Assembly: GCA_027186245.1 (NCBI GenBank)
Contig: CP114499.1
Span: forward strand, 8,003,001-8,067,000
Reading direction: 5' to 3'
DNA length: 64,000 nucleotides
From: Coriaria nepalensis
Lineage: Eukaryota > Streptophyta > Magnoliopsida > Cucurbitales > Coriariaceae
In this document: positions 1-12,828 of the stretch, one piece after another
Numbering within the stretch: the stretch's first letter is position 1
Layout: every line of letters begins with the position of its first letter
Made by a program: the position numbers and the translations under genes
The notes under the pieces: model-generated
What the model was told of the DNA's origin: nothing
The model's database searches: none
Seen by the model: the letters and a program-made list of their open reading frames with translations, nothing else

Positions 1-88
1 CAAGAGATATTTTTAAGGGGGAAGGAAAACAAATCCATGCAATCTCCTAACTGTTTGTTATTTATGTATGTTTTATATCTTTAAATAG

Positions 89-1855
89 ATAATAGCATCA
101 GGTCCTTTTTCAACGACGGACAACTTTTTATATGAGCCTCTGACAGAGTTACTTGCATATGCCAAAAGAAAGCTTCCTCAGCTGCTAATATTGGTAAGTA
201 CTTTTTTTTTGTTCAGTACAGTCTTTTGCAACTTTTTGTGTAATGACTCTGGAAGTTTTTCATTTAGTGACATTATTTGATTTGTATCTCAGCTGGGACC
301 ATTTGTTGATTCTGAACATCCAGATGTTAAGAGAGGAACTGTGGACAGGAGCTTTGATGAAATATTCAACATTGAAATTCTAAAAAGGGTACCTACTACA
401 TAAAAGGCTAGGATTGATTTGGAAGTAAAGCACTTCTTCAGCGTCATTGATATTCCTCTTTGGCTTTGTTCTGTTTAGTTACAAGGTTATGCAGAACACG
501 TGGGTAATAATACACGAGTGCTTCTTGTGCCATCTATAAGGGATGCTAATCATGACTTCGTTTTCCCTCAGGTAATATATTTTGTTGAAATATATGATTG
601 CAATATCTATAGCTGCCAATTTACTATGAACATTGCGGTATTTGTATTTGTATGCAATACTAAGATCTGATGTAGTCCCTTTTGTGTGTAGCCTGCTTTT
701 GAAATTCATCCAACTGATCTCAGACATCAGGTAAATGATTGTGTACGCTTTGGGAATTTCATCTCTAAATTATCTATCGCTTAATTTCCCTCTCATGCTT
801 ATTATTAATTCATATTTTCAATGCTCAGATAACCAGTCTCACCAACCCGGGTATATTTGAGGCAAATCAGGTAAAAGACTGATACATTACGTTTGTGCCT
901 TTTATGGCTTATTCATATGGAATGTTGATCCAGAGATTCTTATTTACATCGAACTTTTATTATTTAAAACATAAAAAAAGGATTTAACTTATAACCATTG
1001 TAAACAAAAACGAGTTAAAAATGATTATACCAAAGTCTAATGTTTGGTCTCATTTCAGGTGAAGATAGCTTGCTGCTCCACGGACATTCTTAGACATCTT
1101 AGTGGAGAGGAGATGTCACGCAATCCGACAAGTGGAAATCCTAGTGATCGCTTGAGTAGACTTGCAAACCATCTACTTCGGCAGCGTAGGCATGTCTTTA
1201 TAATCTCTCTCTTTTGAACAGCTTCCCAAGATTTATTCCATGTAAAAATGACCAGAGATTCTATTATCAGTATCACTAACTCTTTCTCTTTATTCAAAAT
1301 TTTTTCCTCGTATTAACAGCTTTTATCCTCTGTATCCACCTGCGGAAGGGATTCCACTGGATTTTTCACTTAGCCCAGAAGCTCTCAATATCTCTGTTAT
1401 CCCAGATATTCTTATCCTTCCTTCGGATATGAAGTACTTTGTAAAGGTAAATTATGGTCCGAGGATGCTTCATATAATATAGATTAGTAATTAGTTGATC
1501 CGGTCATGTATTTAGAACTTCAAATGTTGATGCCTGGTCTTTTTGTTAAAACGATGCACATAACTTTTAACAGGTTTTCAAAGTATATGAGAAATTTGTC
1601 TTATTCTGTGACCCTCTTTCGCCATCTAGGCTCTGGTGTGGAATTTTTTTTTTTTTTTCTTTCTTATCGATAGTAATAATCTGACTCTAATGGCAGGTGC
1701 TGACCCTTGGGGAAGGAGTTGAAGGAGAAGAACAAGTCAAGTACATATGTCTGAATCCAGGAAGATTGGCCAAGGGAGAAGGAGGAGGTACTTTTGCTGA
1801 GCTTAAATACTTCGGAAATCCCGACAAAATCAACGCTTCTATCATCGGAATTTGA
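89..1855 (+). CDS. POLA2: DNA polymerase alpha subunit B, 3' exons only
   Basis: This is the regulatory B subunit of DNA polymerase alpha-primase, which acts in the nucleus to start DNA replication. The gene runs in from beyond the left edge, so only the C-terminal part (about eight exons) is present. The first complete exon starts at 89 after an AG and ends at 193 before GTAAGT; the next runs 293-388. Joined in frame, the exons read IIASGPFSTTDN, LLILLGPFVDSEHPDV, RVLLVPSIRDANHDFVFPQP and SVIPDILILPSDMKYFVK. These are the calcineurin-like (inactivated phosphoesterase) core motifs typical of POLA2. The protein ends GNPDKINASIIGI with TGA at 1853-1855. All joins use GT-AG and no lesion was seen. 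I recall the Arabidopsis orthologue as At1g67630 (EMB2814). Confidence 0.9.
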
Positions 1856-2162
1856 TTCCTAGGAATTAAATTATTGGTAGTTCAGTATACACTATGCAAC
1901 AACCACATGCTCTAATTATAGGTAATTGGTGTATATTTAAATTATGAGATCTGCCCCTATTTGGTACAATTCTGGTCATTTTTCCCCTATTGAAACTGCA
2001 TATGCCTAAAAGAGAAAAAAAAAACCTTAAAAAAGAAAGAACAAGAGATGGGTCTAAAAAACTGCAAATGATGAAGAATTATATACGAACCAATCAAATC
2101 ATTACAACACTGTTTTGTATATAAAACAAGTCACTACTGGGTTTTTTATTTTTTAATCTTCT
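1856..2162. other. intergenic, converging 3' ends
   Basis: About 300 bp lie between the stop codons of the POLA2 gene (+) and the TLC-domain gene (-). The stretch is AT-rich and probably holds both 3' UTRs. No coding signal seen. Confidence 0.6.
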
Positions 2163-2942
2163 CTAATTCACCTTGCTTTCTTTGTGACTTCTGCTCCTAA
2201 ACCAATCTACCCAATTATTGACAACCCACAGAATACTAACTAAAACAGCACAAACAATCACCAGCATCCAAGAAATCCAAGCCCAGTTACCAAGCACACC
2301 ATCACCTCCACCACCCGCATAAAAAACCAGCATCTTCCACACAAAAACTGGCCCCAAAACCACTCTACAAACACTATAAAGCCCATAAAACCAAGGAGAC
2401 AAAAACTCATAAACCTTAGTCGCAATCTTCTCCTCATAAGTAGTCGAACTACCCTTCCTTAAACCAGCGAGACTCCAAACGTTCTGACAAGGACTGGTCA
2501 CCTCGGCCAGAGCGAGAAGCATGAGGATCGAGACTGCTCCATGGCCGATCAGAAACCGACACGTGGTGAAGACATAGAGGGTGGCTAGATGGTGAGATAT
2601 GAAGAGGATGTCATGAGGGTAGAATAGTATGAGGTGAAGGAGATCCGACAAGAAGTATGATATGCTGTATTCGAGTACGAGGTTTTGGAACTTCGTGTTC
2701 GGAGAAGAGAAAATAAAAGTAGTATCCGAGAAGAGGGAGGAAGAGGAGGTTGATGTAATTATTGCATGAGTTGCCATGACAACTGCAGGAGCTCCATGAG
2801 CTAGAGATATGAAACAGCTTGAAGCTTGTAGCCTGTGTTTCGGCCCCCACTTTGGACATAGAACAAAGTATGCAAACAGATATACGAGAAGAAACATGGT
2901 GAAGAATGTTGGGATGTAATTATTTCCATGGCTGATATCCAT
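2163..2942 (-). CDS. TLC (TRAM/LAG1/CLN8) domain membrane protein
   Basis: A single-exon gene of 259 residues. It is rich in membrane segments, roughly at residues 10-30, 42-65, 90-110, 118-150, 178-210 and 220-242. The middle carries the TLC signature: ISYFLSDLLHLILFYPHDIL, then a histidine-containing helix HHLATLYVFTTCRFLIGHGA and the segment LALAEVTSPCQNVW. This resembles the plant TLC proteins of the At5g14285 / TMEM56 type, which are ER or plasma-membrane proteins thought to affect lipid composition; the exact substrate is unknown. The C-terminus is polar (RSRSHKESKVN). ATG is at 2942 and a GA-rich tract sits just upstream in the 5' leader. It is divergent from RECQL5, sharing about 950 bp. 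Confidence 0.85.
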   Translation of the reverse strand: MDISHGNNYIPTFFTMFLLVYLFAYFVLCPKWGPKHRLQASSCFISLAHGAPAVVMATHAIITSTSSSSLFSDTTFIFSSPNTKFQNLVLEYSISYFLSDLLHLILFYPHDILFISHHLATLYVFTTCRFLIGHGAVSILMLLALAEVTSPCQNVWSLAGLRKGSSTTYEEKIATKVYEFLSPWFYGLYSVCRVVLGPVFVWKMLVFYAGGGGDGVLGNWAWISWMLVIVCAVLVSILWVVNNWVDWFRSRSHKESKVN

Positions 2943-3892
2943 TGAAGAGAGAGAGAGAGAGAGATCGTTTGATTGATGAGAATTTAAAGTAGGCTATAAA
3001 AGCTCTGCTGTAATGAATGAGTGATAAGTTTTTTAGCATGGGAAAAAGGAGGGTAGTATTTGATGAATGATTATAATGAGGACTAGATTGTATAAAATGT
3101 AGGAGGATAAGGATCACACCGTGGACATCCAGATGATATAGTGATCAAAAAGTTGAGGGCTCTTGTTTTTTAAAGTTAATCTTGTTGGCTGTTTAATATT
3201 CAGATGATTCAAATATCAACGGTGGTTAGGACTCCATCTCTCCCCGAAGTTTTTGATTAAGAGTTTTTTTTTTTTTTTTGGGTGGGATTATTAACAAACC
3301 CTAAGTGATGATGATGTCTATATCATTGCGTTATAGTGACTTCTAATCATATGCCTCTCTGGATATTCGAATATCTTACGAAATCTCTCTATATAATAAT
3401 AATAATAATAATTATTATGTATATGTAGTAGATAATTAGGCTGATTAGCAGCATGTTAGCTTATCAAACTAAGTTAACGTGTCTTGTGAGATAACTTGTG
3501 AAGATGATGAAGTGCCCATCTCCTCCAAGATTGGTGGAACAACCCATCTTCCAAACAAGCTTCCTACTCCACCGGCCACCGGCTGACATGCATTAATTGG
3601 GAGTGAAATGTAATAAATTAAATTTGAGGGGTCTGTGAGAAATAATTCACTTTTTCTTAATATATATATGTATTAGAAATAATATAAGTTATAATATTAT
3701 TTATATTTGGAAAAAAAATTTTATTTTCTTTTTAAGTTTCTTATATTTAATTAGAAGAGATTATTAACTTTGAATCTCTTATGTGTATAAATTTTTTCAG
3801 ATAATGCACCAAATGACTTGGCGGGAAGATTTTGAGAGATAAAGACACGAACTTTGAATCTCCCTCCATTTTCCTACTCAATCCAAGCTTCC
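2943..3892. promoter_or_regulatory. shared divergent promoter region, TLC gene and RECQL5
   Basis: About 950 bp separate the two opposed ATG codons. The stretch holds a (GA)n tract at about 2944-2963, an (AAT)n microsatellite near 3392-3415 and AT-rich DNA. It must contain both 5' leaders and promoters. No individual element can be named with confidence. Confidence 0.5.
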
Positions 3893-6800
3893 ATGGAATC
3901 CGATTCCGATTCCGATTCGGACGGCTCTCACATCTCTGCCACTCCTCCAAGAAGCGCAAAACCCCCATCACAGCCACCTCCACCTCTTTCCTTCTCCAAT
4001 TCTAAAACCGCGTTAAAAGCGCTCTTCTCTTCCCACTCTAAACACATTTCTAAACCGTCTTCTAAATCGCACTCGAAACCCTCTTCTAGGGCTTCCAAGC
4101 CACCCCCAAAATCCGACCACAAACCCTCTCCGCAAGAATCTACGCCGCAGTCATTTCCTCTCCCCACTCTCCCATTTCAGATCCGCCGCCTGTCCGATCA
4201 TAATCCTCCAGGTCCCACCGTCGATGGTTTTGAAATCCTTCCCGCCACTCACTTGTCCAAGTCTGCTTCCTTCTCTAAGATTCGTAGACCTTTTCTCAAT
4301 ATTGATCCTGTCCAAACCGATTCATCTCCTTCATCGCCGAATCTGCAGAAGAAGGTCGAGATAGGTGTTACTGGAAGCTCACCTGCTGATCGAGAGGTAA
4401 TTGCTGAGGGTTTAAATTCTGGGAATTCTGTGAGAGCTTTTAAGAAACATCCGAATCTGATAGGAAGCAATGTGGCTATTCCCCCTGTGAAATTTCGGAA
4501 ATGTGGTAACGAGGGGAACTTTGTGAGGCTTAACCTGAACGGTTTCAAACGAAAGTTTCTGAACAAGGGTAGAAAGACTAATACTTATGCATCAGTGGGT
4601 CGAAAATCTTATCGAAGAGGTAAGAGAAAATTTAAAGCAGGAGGAGGAAGTGCTGAGACTGAAGGTATTTGTGATGAAGAGGGATTAATTGCAGAAACGC
4701 CACAGCCGAAGCAGAGGAAGCAAAGTGGAGGAGACCATTGTGATTTTGAAGCAATTGAGGTGGCTTTGTTGGCTGTCCGAAATGAGTCTTCCGATGAAAA
4801 CTTGATGAAATTATTGAAGTTAACTTATGGACATGACTCGTTTAGAGAAGGGCAATTGGAGGCAATCAAGATGGTGTTGGATGGAAAATCAACGATGCTT
4901 GTTTTGCCAACTGGTGCTGGAAAATCACTGTGTTATCAGTTGCCTGCAATGATTTTTTCCGGAATAACTTTGGTTGTTAGCCCGTTAGTTGCTTTGATGA
5001 TAGATCAGCTAAAACAGCTTGCCCCTATGATCCATGGTGGTCTTTTATCTAGTAGTCAGGTAGGTGATGTTCTCTCTCTCATTCATGCATAAGTATTTCC
5101 AAAAACAAACTTGTTTAGAAATGTAATATTAGTTGGTCTTTTTCTGTTGTTTTAGAGCCCTGAAGAAGTTTCTGAGACTCTGAGGTTGCTTCATGAAGGG
5201 AGCATGAAGGTGATTTCTTAGAGCACATCACATGCAATATCTTGTATTAGCTAACTTATCCTATATAGAAAGGCTTAAGGTTTAATTGTGTCATTGGGTA
5301 TATAATTCGTTTTCACATAACTTTTATCATTTAAATGTCACTTTTAGATTCTTTTTGGGTGCATAATATAGGGAATGATTGAAGCTCATATAGCTTTCAT
5401 ATCTCTATATGTGTGTTGTTTCAGGTGCTTTTTGTTTCGCCAGAGAGGTTTCTGAACGCAAACTTCCTATCCATATTTTCTGGTAGTCTATCTATATCAC
5501 TTGTTGTGGTGGATGAAGCTCACTGTATATCTGAATGGTTAGTGAGCACATTTCTTAAATCATTTTCATTTTCCTTTATTTATTATTGATATTAGAAGCC
5601 GTTTCAGGCTCTTAGGCATTCTAGCTTTCAGATAGTCTTTATCAACAATTGCTAGTACAGACCTAAACTAATTAATAAGACTTTGCACATATTAACAGGT
5701 CCCACAATTTTCGACCTTCGTATATGAGGCTCCGAGCATCTTTGCTTCGTTCACTGTTCAATGTTGAATGCATTCTTGCCATGACTGCAACAGCAACAAC
5801 TGCAACCTTGCATGCTGTTATGTCTGCTTTGGAAATCCCTCCCATCAATCTCATTCAAAAGGCCACATTAAGGGAAAACTTAAACCTTTCAGTATCTATT
5901 AGTAAAAATAGGCAAGTGTCAATATTTAGCTTTATCATACATATTCTTAAGTCATTTTCTTATATTTTGAGCCCCCTTGACTGTCACTTTCTTATTTTCC
6001 CGCACTTCATACGGTGAATAAAACAGAATGAAAGATCTGTTAATGCTGATCAAGTCAACCCCATTCTTGGAAGTTCAGAGTATCATTGTCTACTGCAAGT
6101 TTCAGGTTTGTTTGTATAATTAAACTTTTAGAATAATTGTAGCCGTATATTAAAATTCTAAATGGTCATGTAACATTCAACTATTCAGGCATTCTAATCA
6201 TGCTCTACCATGACATCTTGTCTTTATATTGTTGTTAATATTATCGTTGTTATTAGATCTTTTCTTTTCTTCTCTTTTTGTTATTGTCTGTTGGTTCACC
6301 ATCATTCAATTTTTTTGCAGAAGTGCACCTATATAAATCTGCTCCTCTTTCTCGTGTATTAGCCTCCATTGACAAACACTTACAGTCAAATTAGTTATTT
6401 CTGTGGTAGAAAGAAAATAATGTTGAACTCTTGGCACCTACAAAATTGAGTGAGAAATATAGTGTTATTTTGTGTAATTGGGGAGATTAGTAATTCTACT
6501 TCACTTTGATTTTGCAGTCTGAAACTGATATTTTAAGTAAATACTTGTGTGATCACAGTATCTCTGCAAAGGTTAGTACATCATTTTTTCTTTTAGTTAC
6601 TAATTCACAAATCTGTGTGTAAATATTATTGATAAACACTAAAAGCTGATAATGCTTCTGTGAATTGATTACTAGAGTTACCACAGTGGTCACCCTGCAA
6701 AAGATCGAAAGAGGATTCAGGAGTTGTTTTGTTCAAACAAGATTAAAGTGGTGAGAACATGTTTCTACCCTAGCCTGGTGACATGATTATGTCTGAAGGG

Positions 6801-9800
6801 CTGGAATATTATGTGGATGTTGTTACATGTTATCGTGTCTTCCAGTGTTTTATTAACATCATATAGGCTTCATCTTTAACTGCACTGAAGTACTGATCTC
6901 TATATTTTGATGGAAGGTTGTTGCAACTGTGGCATTTGGCATGGGACTTGACAAGAGAGATGTTGGAGCTGTAAGTAAAAAGAACTGAACTTATGATTAA
7001 TTGTTTTCTCCTTGCTTCATATTTACAGTATATAATTTTTTTGAATCAAGGGTATCTGTTAATAAATTCCATTAAAGGATAGCATACTTATACACAAGTG
7101 AACCTTGTGGAGTGTTCTCCACACTCCTTTATGATACTTCATAGACAAAAACGACTGCATATGAAACAAATGAATTGCTGATATAAGAAATTAGTTTTCA
7201 TGGTTTGATTAATTATAAGGAGTTAATAAATGGATTTTAAAAATTTTGGATGCTTAACCAAATGTCTTTGCACATGACATTGTGATTGATTTAATGTCTT
7301 GATTCTTGTCGATAAAACTGTTTCAGGTAATTCACTACAGCCTGCCAGAAAGCCTGGAGGAGTATGTTCAAGTGCGTTGTTTCTTAATATTTGTTACTTT
7401 GCAGTATATTTTGTATGTCAAAAGTGTTCCAGATGAGTCAAATGGCTACTTTTTCAGGAGATAGGACGTGCTGGACGAGATGGAAGGTTGTCCTATTGTC
7501 ATCTTTTTTTGGATGATGACACATATTTCAAGCTACGAAGTCTTATGTACAGGTTGCTATAACTTTTATATTTTTATTGACTTTCTTTTGTGCAACCATC
7601 TCATACTTTCTAAATGATTTGCTGCTTTGTTTACTCAGTGATGGAGTTGATGAATATGCTGTAAACAAATTTTTGAGTCAAGTTTTCTCTTTTGAGAAAA
7701 ACTTGTGTGGAAAATTATGCTCGATCGTCAAAGAATCTGTATCTCGGAAGTTTGATATGAAAGAAGAGGTCAAATTTTCTGAACTTCAATGCATTTGAAA
7801 TTATTGCTTTTCGAGTTAATAAGTGAGGAACAAAAAAAAACCAGACAATAGGCATGCTTCTTTTCTTAAGGTCCCCTTGAATGCAGGTGCTGTGAAATTA
7901 TTGCTGTGGAATATGATCATATTCCGTTCTCAATGATAGAGAACCATGTATCTTAAGGTCCCCCTCTCATTCAATTCCATGTTAGAGCATAATGTGTGCT
8001 AACATGATTTTACTTGCTATTTATCTTTGGCAGGTGATGCTCACAATTCTAACCCACTTGGAGTTGGGTGAAGTGCAATACTTGCATTTACTTCCGCAGT
8101 TAAATGGGACCTGCACTTTAAATTTCCATAAGGTTGGTTGCAAAAGGACTTCTATTATTTTTTGCTTGTCCGAGTCCTCTTGAATGCCAAAAAAAATCCT
8201 TTTTAGTTAATTAGTGCGCATCCATTCACCTTAGGGTACTGTTAAGAAAATTAAATTAATGAATATATGATAGAACATATCTAGGACCAGTTGTCATTCC
8301 TTTGCTATTGTTGGTTGAAATTCCAGGGCGAACATATTTAGGAAGTCACTATGGTACAAGAATAGTTCTATGAAACTGTATATGATTCATCTGTGGATAC
8401 TTTTTCTTTTGGCAAAAATCTGTTGATACTTAATGATTCTTGTTTACTGCATATGTTTAGACTTCACCAGCGCTGCTTGCTGAAAAGGATATCGTTGTCG
8501 CAGAAGTTCTGAAGAAGTGAGTACTTTAGTTTTGATAATGAAAAGCAATAGACTCCTACTTTCTACCATGAACTAATTGGTTGATTGATAAATTATGGAT
8601 TATGAGATTTCAGGTCTGAAACTAAGCGAGGGCAATATGTGTTTGACGTGACCGCAGTGGTGAATGGAAGCGGGGTTACGGCCAGTGATCTGTTGAATCA
8701 TTTGCAGAATCTTAAGGTTTGGATTCTTTTAAATAAAAATGATTTATCGACCAACTCTTTAAATTTTTAGGATGAGACCATGTTACTTTCTCTTTCAAAT
8801 TTATTTTTCTTCATAGGGAACAAATTAGTTTGAATTCAAATTTGTTCATTCTACCAAAGCTTACTTTGTTTCTTATTACTATTTCATACCCTTTAGTGCC
8901 TTGAAATGGCTCAATTGAAACTTCTAGAAAATGATGGAATTTTACTAGAAACAGTACTTCAAGGTTGCATGGATTATATTTTCCAATAGAAAGCACGTAT
9001 TTTCTCCATGATGCTATGTAGTTTACTAAGCTCAAGTTGTTTCATAGTTTCTTTAAACAATCTGTCGTAGGGGATAAGCTTTAGATTTGAACATTCCAGT
9101 ACTGATTTAACTTTCTCTTTCATTACCTCGTACTTAATATTTGACATACGGTATGTTTAATTTCAAGCTGTGATAGGATTCTAAAATAGGTGACACTAAA
9201 AACATCTCCTCTATTTAAATTTTCGTTTACCACAGTTTTCTTGCAATATTCTAATTTATCAACGTAACCATCTGCTTTTTTTGTCCTAGTTGAAGGGAGA
9301 AATAACATATGAGCTAAAGGATCTAGCCTTTTGCTACATAATTAAGAAAATCCCTGAGGATATTTGTTCTCTATCAGCACATATTAAGAAATGGTTGTCG
9401 GAGATAGAGACTTGTAAGGTGATTGATTCTTATACTAACACATTATAATCCGTCTGTCAATTTGTATACATGCCAATTTGGAGGTTGGAAATGTTAAAGT
9501 GTATGGTAAATTAAAATATGAAACCTCCTTTGCCTCTTAATTTTCAATTAGGTACGGAAAATGGACTTGATGTACAATGCAGTGGATTCTGCAATGAATG
9601 CGTGTGAGAAGACTGATGGTTGCTGTGGTGACCAGCACACCCACTGCTTGCAAAGGAAGATTCTTTCTTATTTTAATGGGAATGATAATCATTATTTTCC
9701 TAACAAAATGAGTAAAAGCAGGTTGGTTCAAATCTTCACCACCTTAAATAAAATATAAGGAGTGCAAAAAAAATACATTATCAGTTAAATTTAAATGTGT

Positions 9801-10347
9801 TGTCGACACATTAATTAGAAGATGTTATAAATTACATGTGCTTCTCAATTTTCTATAACTTATGAAGATTCATCATACTGATGTCACTTTCATCTATTTG
9901 TACAGCCGATTCTTGAGAGCAGATATTAAAGTAAGGGGCTCTACACTTTTTTGTTTTGATTTCGAATAAAAGAAACTTGTTTTTGGAAAATGTTAAGTCT
10001 TCTTTCTGGCATGATAGGTTTTCTTGCAGAGCAATTCACAGGCCAAGTTCACCCCCAGAGCTGTTGCGAGGATAATGCATGGAATTGCAAGCCCAGCTTA
10101 TCCTTCTACATTCTGGTCGAAAACTCATTTCTGGTAATAAAATCATATTTTTGGAATTGATCGATTTGCTTATGGGTGAACTGGGTATCCATAGTGGTAA
10201 ATAATGCATGAAATTTAAAGGAAATTCCAAACATTTGGTATTCTATTTCTTGCTTGCAGGGGAAGGTATAAACATATCGACTTCCCTACAGTAATGGAAG
10301 CAGCAAAGGCAGAGCTCATGAATGTTGTTGGGAAGGGTGAACCCTAG
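3893..10347 (+). CDS. RECQL5: RecQ-family DNA helicase, RECQL5 type
   Basis: An ATP-dependent 3'-5' DNA helicase that unwinds recombination and replication intermediates in the nucleus. The chosen start is the ATG at 3893 (MESDSDSDSDGSH), which matches the acidic/serine start of plant RecQ5; the frame is open upstream but has no earlier ATG. Exon 1 (3893-5059) encodes a long basic, Ser/Pro-rich N-terminal region and motif I (LPTGAGKSLCYQLPA). Later exons give motif II (VVVDEAHCISEW), motif III (LAMTATAT), motif V (VATVAFGMGLDK) and motif VI (EIGRAGRDGR). About fifteen exons follow in frame to FWGRYKHIDFPTVMEAAKAE and TAG at 10345-10347. The C-terminal part contains a Cys/His cluster near 9600-9660 (CEKTDGCCGDQHTHC). 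All helicase motifs are present and no lesion was seen. The Arabidopsis orthologue is At1g27880. Confidence 0.92.
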
Positions 10348-11084
10348 CTACTTCAACTCACGTATATTCTCCTCTTTAACAGCTAAACTCCAGGGTTTGA
10401 AGGTAATAAAATAGTCAGAACTCTGAACTATAACACAACTTGATAGCCACCATACTTGTTCTCCTGCTTGTCTCTGTTCTTCAAATGGGAAGCCGATTAC
10501 TCGTGCTATTTTCCTCCATGAAACTCTCTTAAGGTTGGAGGGAGAGTAAAACGGAGGACGAAAAAAATAAGTGAGGTCTTTATTGGAAAATCAAACATAC
10601 TTAGTCAAGGCTAATTTATAACTTGCCCTCAATGGCAGGTAACTCAAAAGCCTAATATCAATCTTCATAGCTTTATTTATTGTCTCTAAATTTTCTTCTC
10701 TGATGTTACTCAAGCTCTGTCAATTAGTGTAAACTCGGATGGGAATAAAATAAGGATGTGTAGATTAGGATACAAGTAAACTAGATAAGATATTGTCTTG
10801 CAAAAGAAGCAAACATATTCTTCTATTGTACATCAAGACTAGGGAGTCTAAAAGTTGTATGTATTCGATTCCGAATGATTTGGCCAGATGAGATTTCGGA
10901 TTAAATGGCTTGTAGCTGATTGAAGAAATTATGCTTCTTTCTAAGAAGCAAATGATGGGATAATAGCTCTTCATTTTTCATTATTCAATCATTCTATTGG
11001 TATTTTTCTATTTGTAATTAGAGGTCCTAGTAGTTGTGTTATGAACCTATGGTTAACTTCCTTTTCTGAATTGGTGTTTAAATT
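10348..11084. other. intergenic, no gene seen
   Basis: This is the 3' UTR of the helicase gene and AT-rich DNA downstream. Open frames are short and lack recognisable motifs. Confidence 0.5.
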
Positions 11085-11612
11085 TTACTATCCTACTTGA
11101 GCATCGGATTGGATCCGACCCGATTACTGTGGATATTCGACGATTTGATCGTATTGGGTATCCGATCTGATCCACATAGGATTGGATCGGATAGTAGGAT
11201 ATTCGAGGGCGTGGCTGTGGAGAATAGAAGCGGAGAAGAGGGGGTGCAATGGATCTTACCAAAAGGGAGGGTGTCGGATGGCGGTGGATCTAACTGGGAG
11301 GGTGTGGCTGCGTCGGGCGAGGCTGCGAAGAGCAAAGGTAGAGGGCAGAGAAGAGAGGGGAGTGTGACGGATCTTACCGGGAGGGAGGGTGTCCGAATAG
11401 AGGGCGTGTCTGCTTCGGGCATAAGGAGGGCTGCGGTAAGAAGACTAGGAGAGGGAGAGGGGAGCGAGTGAATGGAAGATCTTATTTGGGGTGAAGGGGG
11501 GTAAGCGGTGGCGGTAGAGCTACTCCAGCTCGCAGCATCGCAGCTAATGCAAAGCCCGAAGGGTGGCGTACCTTCGTGACTCACGAAGACGAAGAACCCT
11601 TCGTCTTCGTTT
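11085..11612. repeat. GC-rich repetitive island with terminal hairpins
   Basis: The base composition changes sharply from the AT-rich surroundings. The left part (11101-11205) repeats GATTGGATCGGAT-like words. The middle (about 11248-11460) is purine-rich and carries at least three degenerate copies of a GGATCT-(T)AC-(C)-GGGAGGGTGT block (near 11250, 11286 and 11368). The right end holds two overlapping perfect hairpins: CTTCGTGA/TCACGAAG around C11580, and an 11-bp stem CGAAGACGAAG (11584-11594) with its complement at 11599-11609. Both strands stay open by composition, which argues against a real gene. It could be a decayed mobile element of unknown class. Confidence 0.55.
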
Positions 11613-12828
11613 TATTTTAATTTTTTTTAATATTAAATCCACCCGTCATCCGACATATTACGTAAGACTTATATTTAATATTAAAAACAAATTATAATAA
11701 AATGAAGTTCGATATATTAGATATTTGATAAAAGTTAGATCAGATTAGGTACTGGTTTTATGCTTATACCTACCTTAAAGTAGAGGATTGAAGCCTGAAG
11801 TTGACCTTTTCTTTTTATGGACCTTTTGTCTTCGTTTATAAGTAGAGACCATTTCATTTAAACTTCTTCAGATTTGCACATTTTCCTTGGATTTTTTGGT
11901 TTATGGCGCCCCTTTATCCTACCAAAGAATAAGGTGGAAATGGTCGATTCAAGAGTCCTATGTTTCTCAAAGACTTCAAAACTTCATTCTTCATGTGTTT
12001 TTTTTTTTTCTTTTGAAAAACAAAATGTAAATACACGTCTTTTGTCTTTATTGAATCTCTAAGTTTATCAAATGGACAAAAGAATGAAGAGAAAAAAAGA
12101 GGCGGTGGTGTAGTTTGATTTGCTTTCTCAAACCCTATGAAAGTAAACTGCTAGTTAATTATATTGAATATTTCACATTTTCATTTACAATAAAAAAAAA
12201 TATCTAAAAATTTGGGAAAAAAAAAATTACAATTAAAAATCTAGTTAGTGCATGTTTGGGTAAGTACTTAAAAATATACTTCATATTTTAAAAATGTATC
12301 TCGATGACTTATCATCATTTAAGGAGAATGACAAATATATTAAATCTATCGGGTTTTTGATTAACTTTTAATAATTATAAAAAAAATTATAAAAATTTAA
12401 AAATTATATTCTCAAATTTTTTAAATTAATGTCCGGAAAAAAAAACTCTATTAATAGAATTTCAAGCTTATTAATTAAACTCTGAATATAATTTTTTTCA
12501 TTTTTTTAAAAAATATTTTTATAATTATTAAAAATTAAAATATTTTATCATAAAATATTAAATTATTTTGAAACTTATGGCCAAACAGGCCCTAATTGTC
12601 TATTTATTGATACGCTGTCGTGTCTTGGGACTTTAGGCCGGAGGGGCCATTAAAAAACCGTTGAAGAAAAGGAAAGGCGAAGACCCGAGACCTTTAGTTA
12701 TAATAAAGATGGGAGGAAGTAAGAGCATAGAACAAGATATTCATTTCTTTAGCCCCAAGCAATTTCAATTTTCAGAATTGCATTTCGATCACGAGTGTTT
12801 TTTTTTTTTTTTTTTTTTCAATAAAGAT
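11613..12828. other. AT-rich intergenic, upstream of DUF212 gene
   Basis: Very AT-rich DNA with poly-A/poly-T runs, for example 12170-12560. A long T tract at 12798-12818 sits just before the ATG of the next gene and lies in its 5' leader. No coding feature supported. Confidence 0.5.

Noticed and set aside
7865..7963. Possible extra RECQL5 exon between two TCTTAAGGTCCCC words
   Set aside because: It does not fit the helicase alignment, which joins directly from MKEE to VMLTILTHLE. The region reads as intron with a short direct repeat.
11093..11584. 163-codon antisense frame (and overlapping 124-codon sense frame) in the GC-rich island
   Set aside because: Both strands stay open because of repetitive, purine-biased composition. 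The translation is Ser/Pro/Leu low complexity with no domain or splice context.
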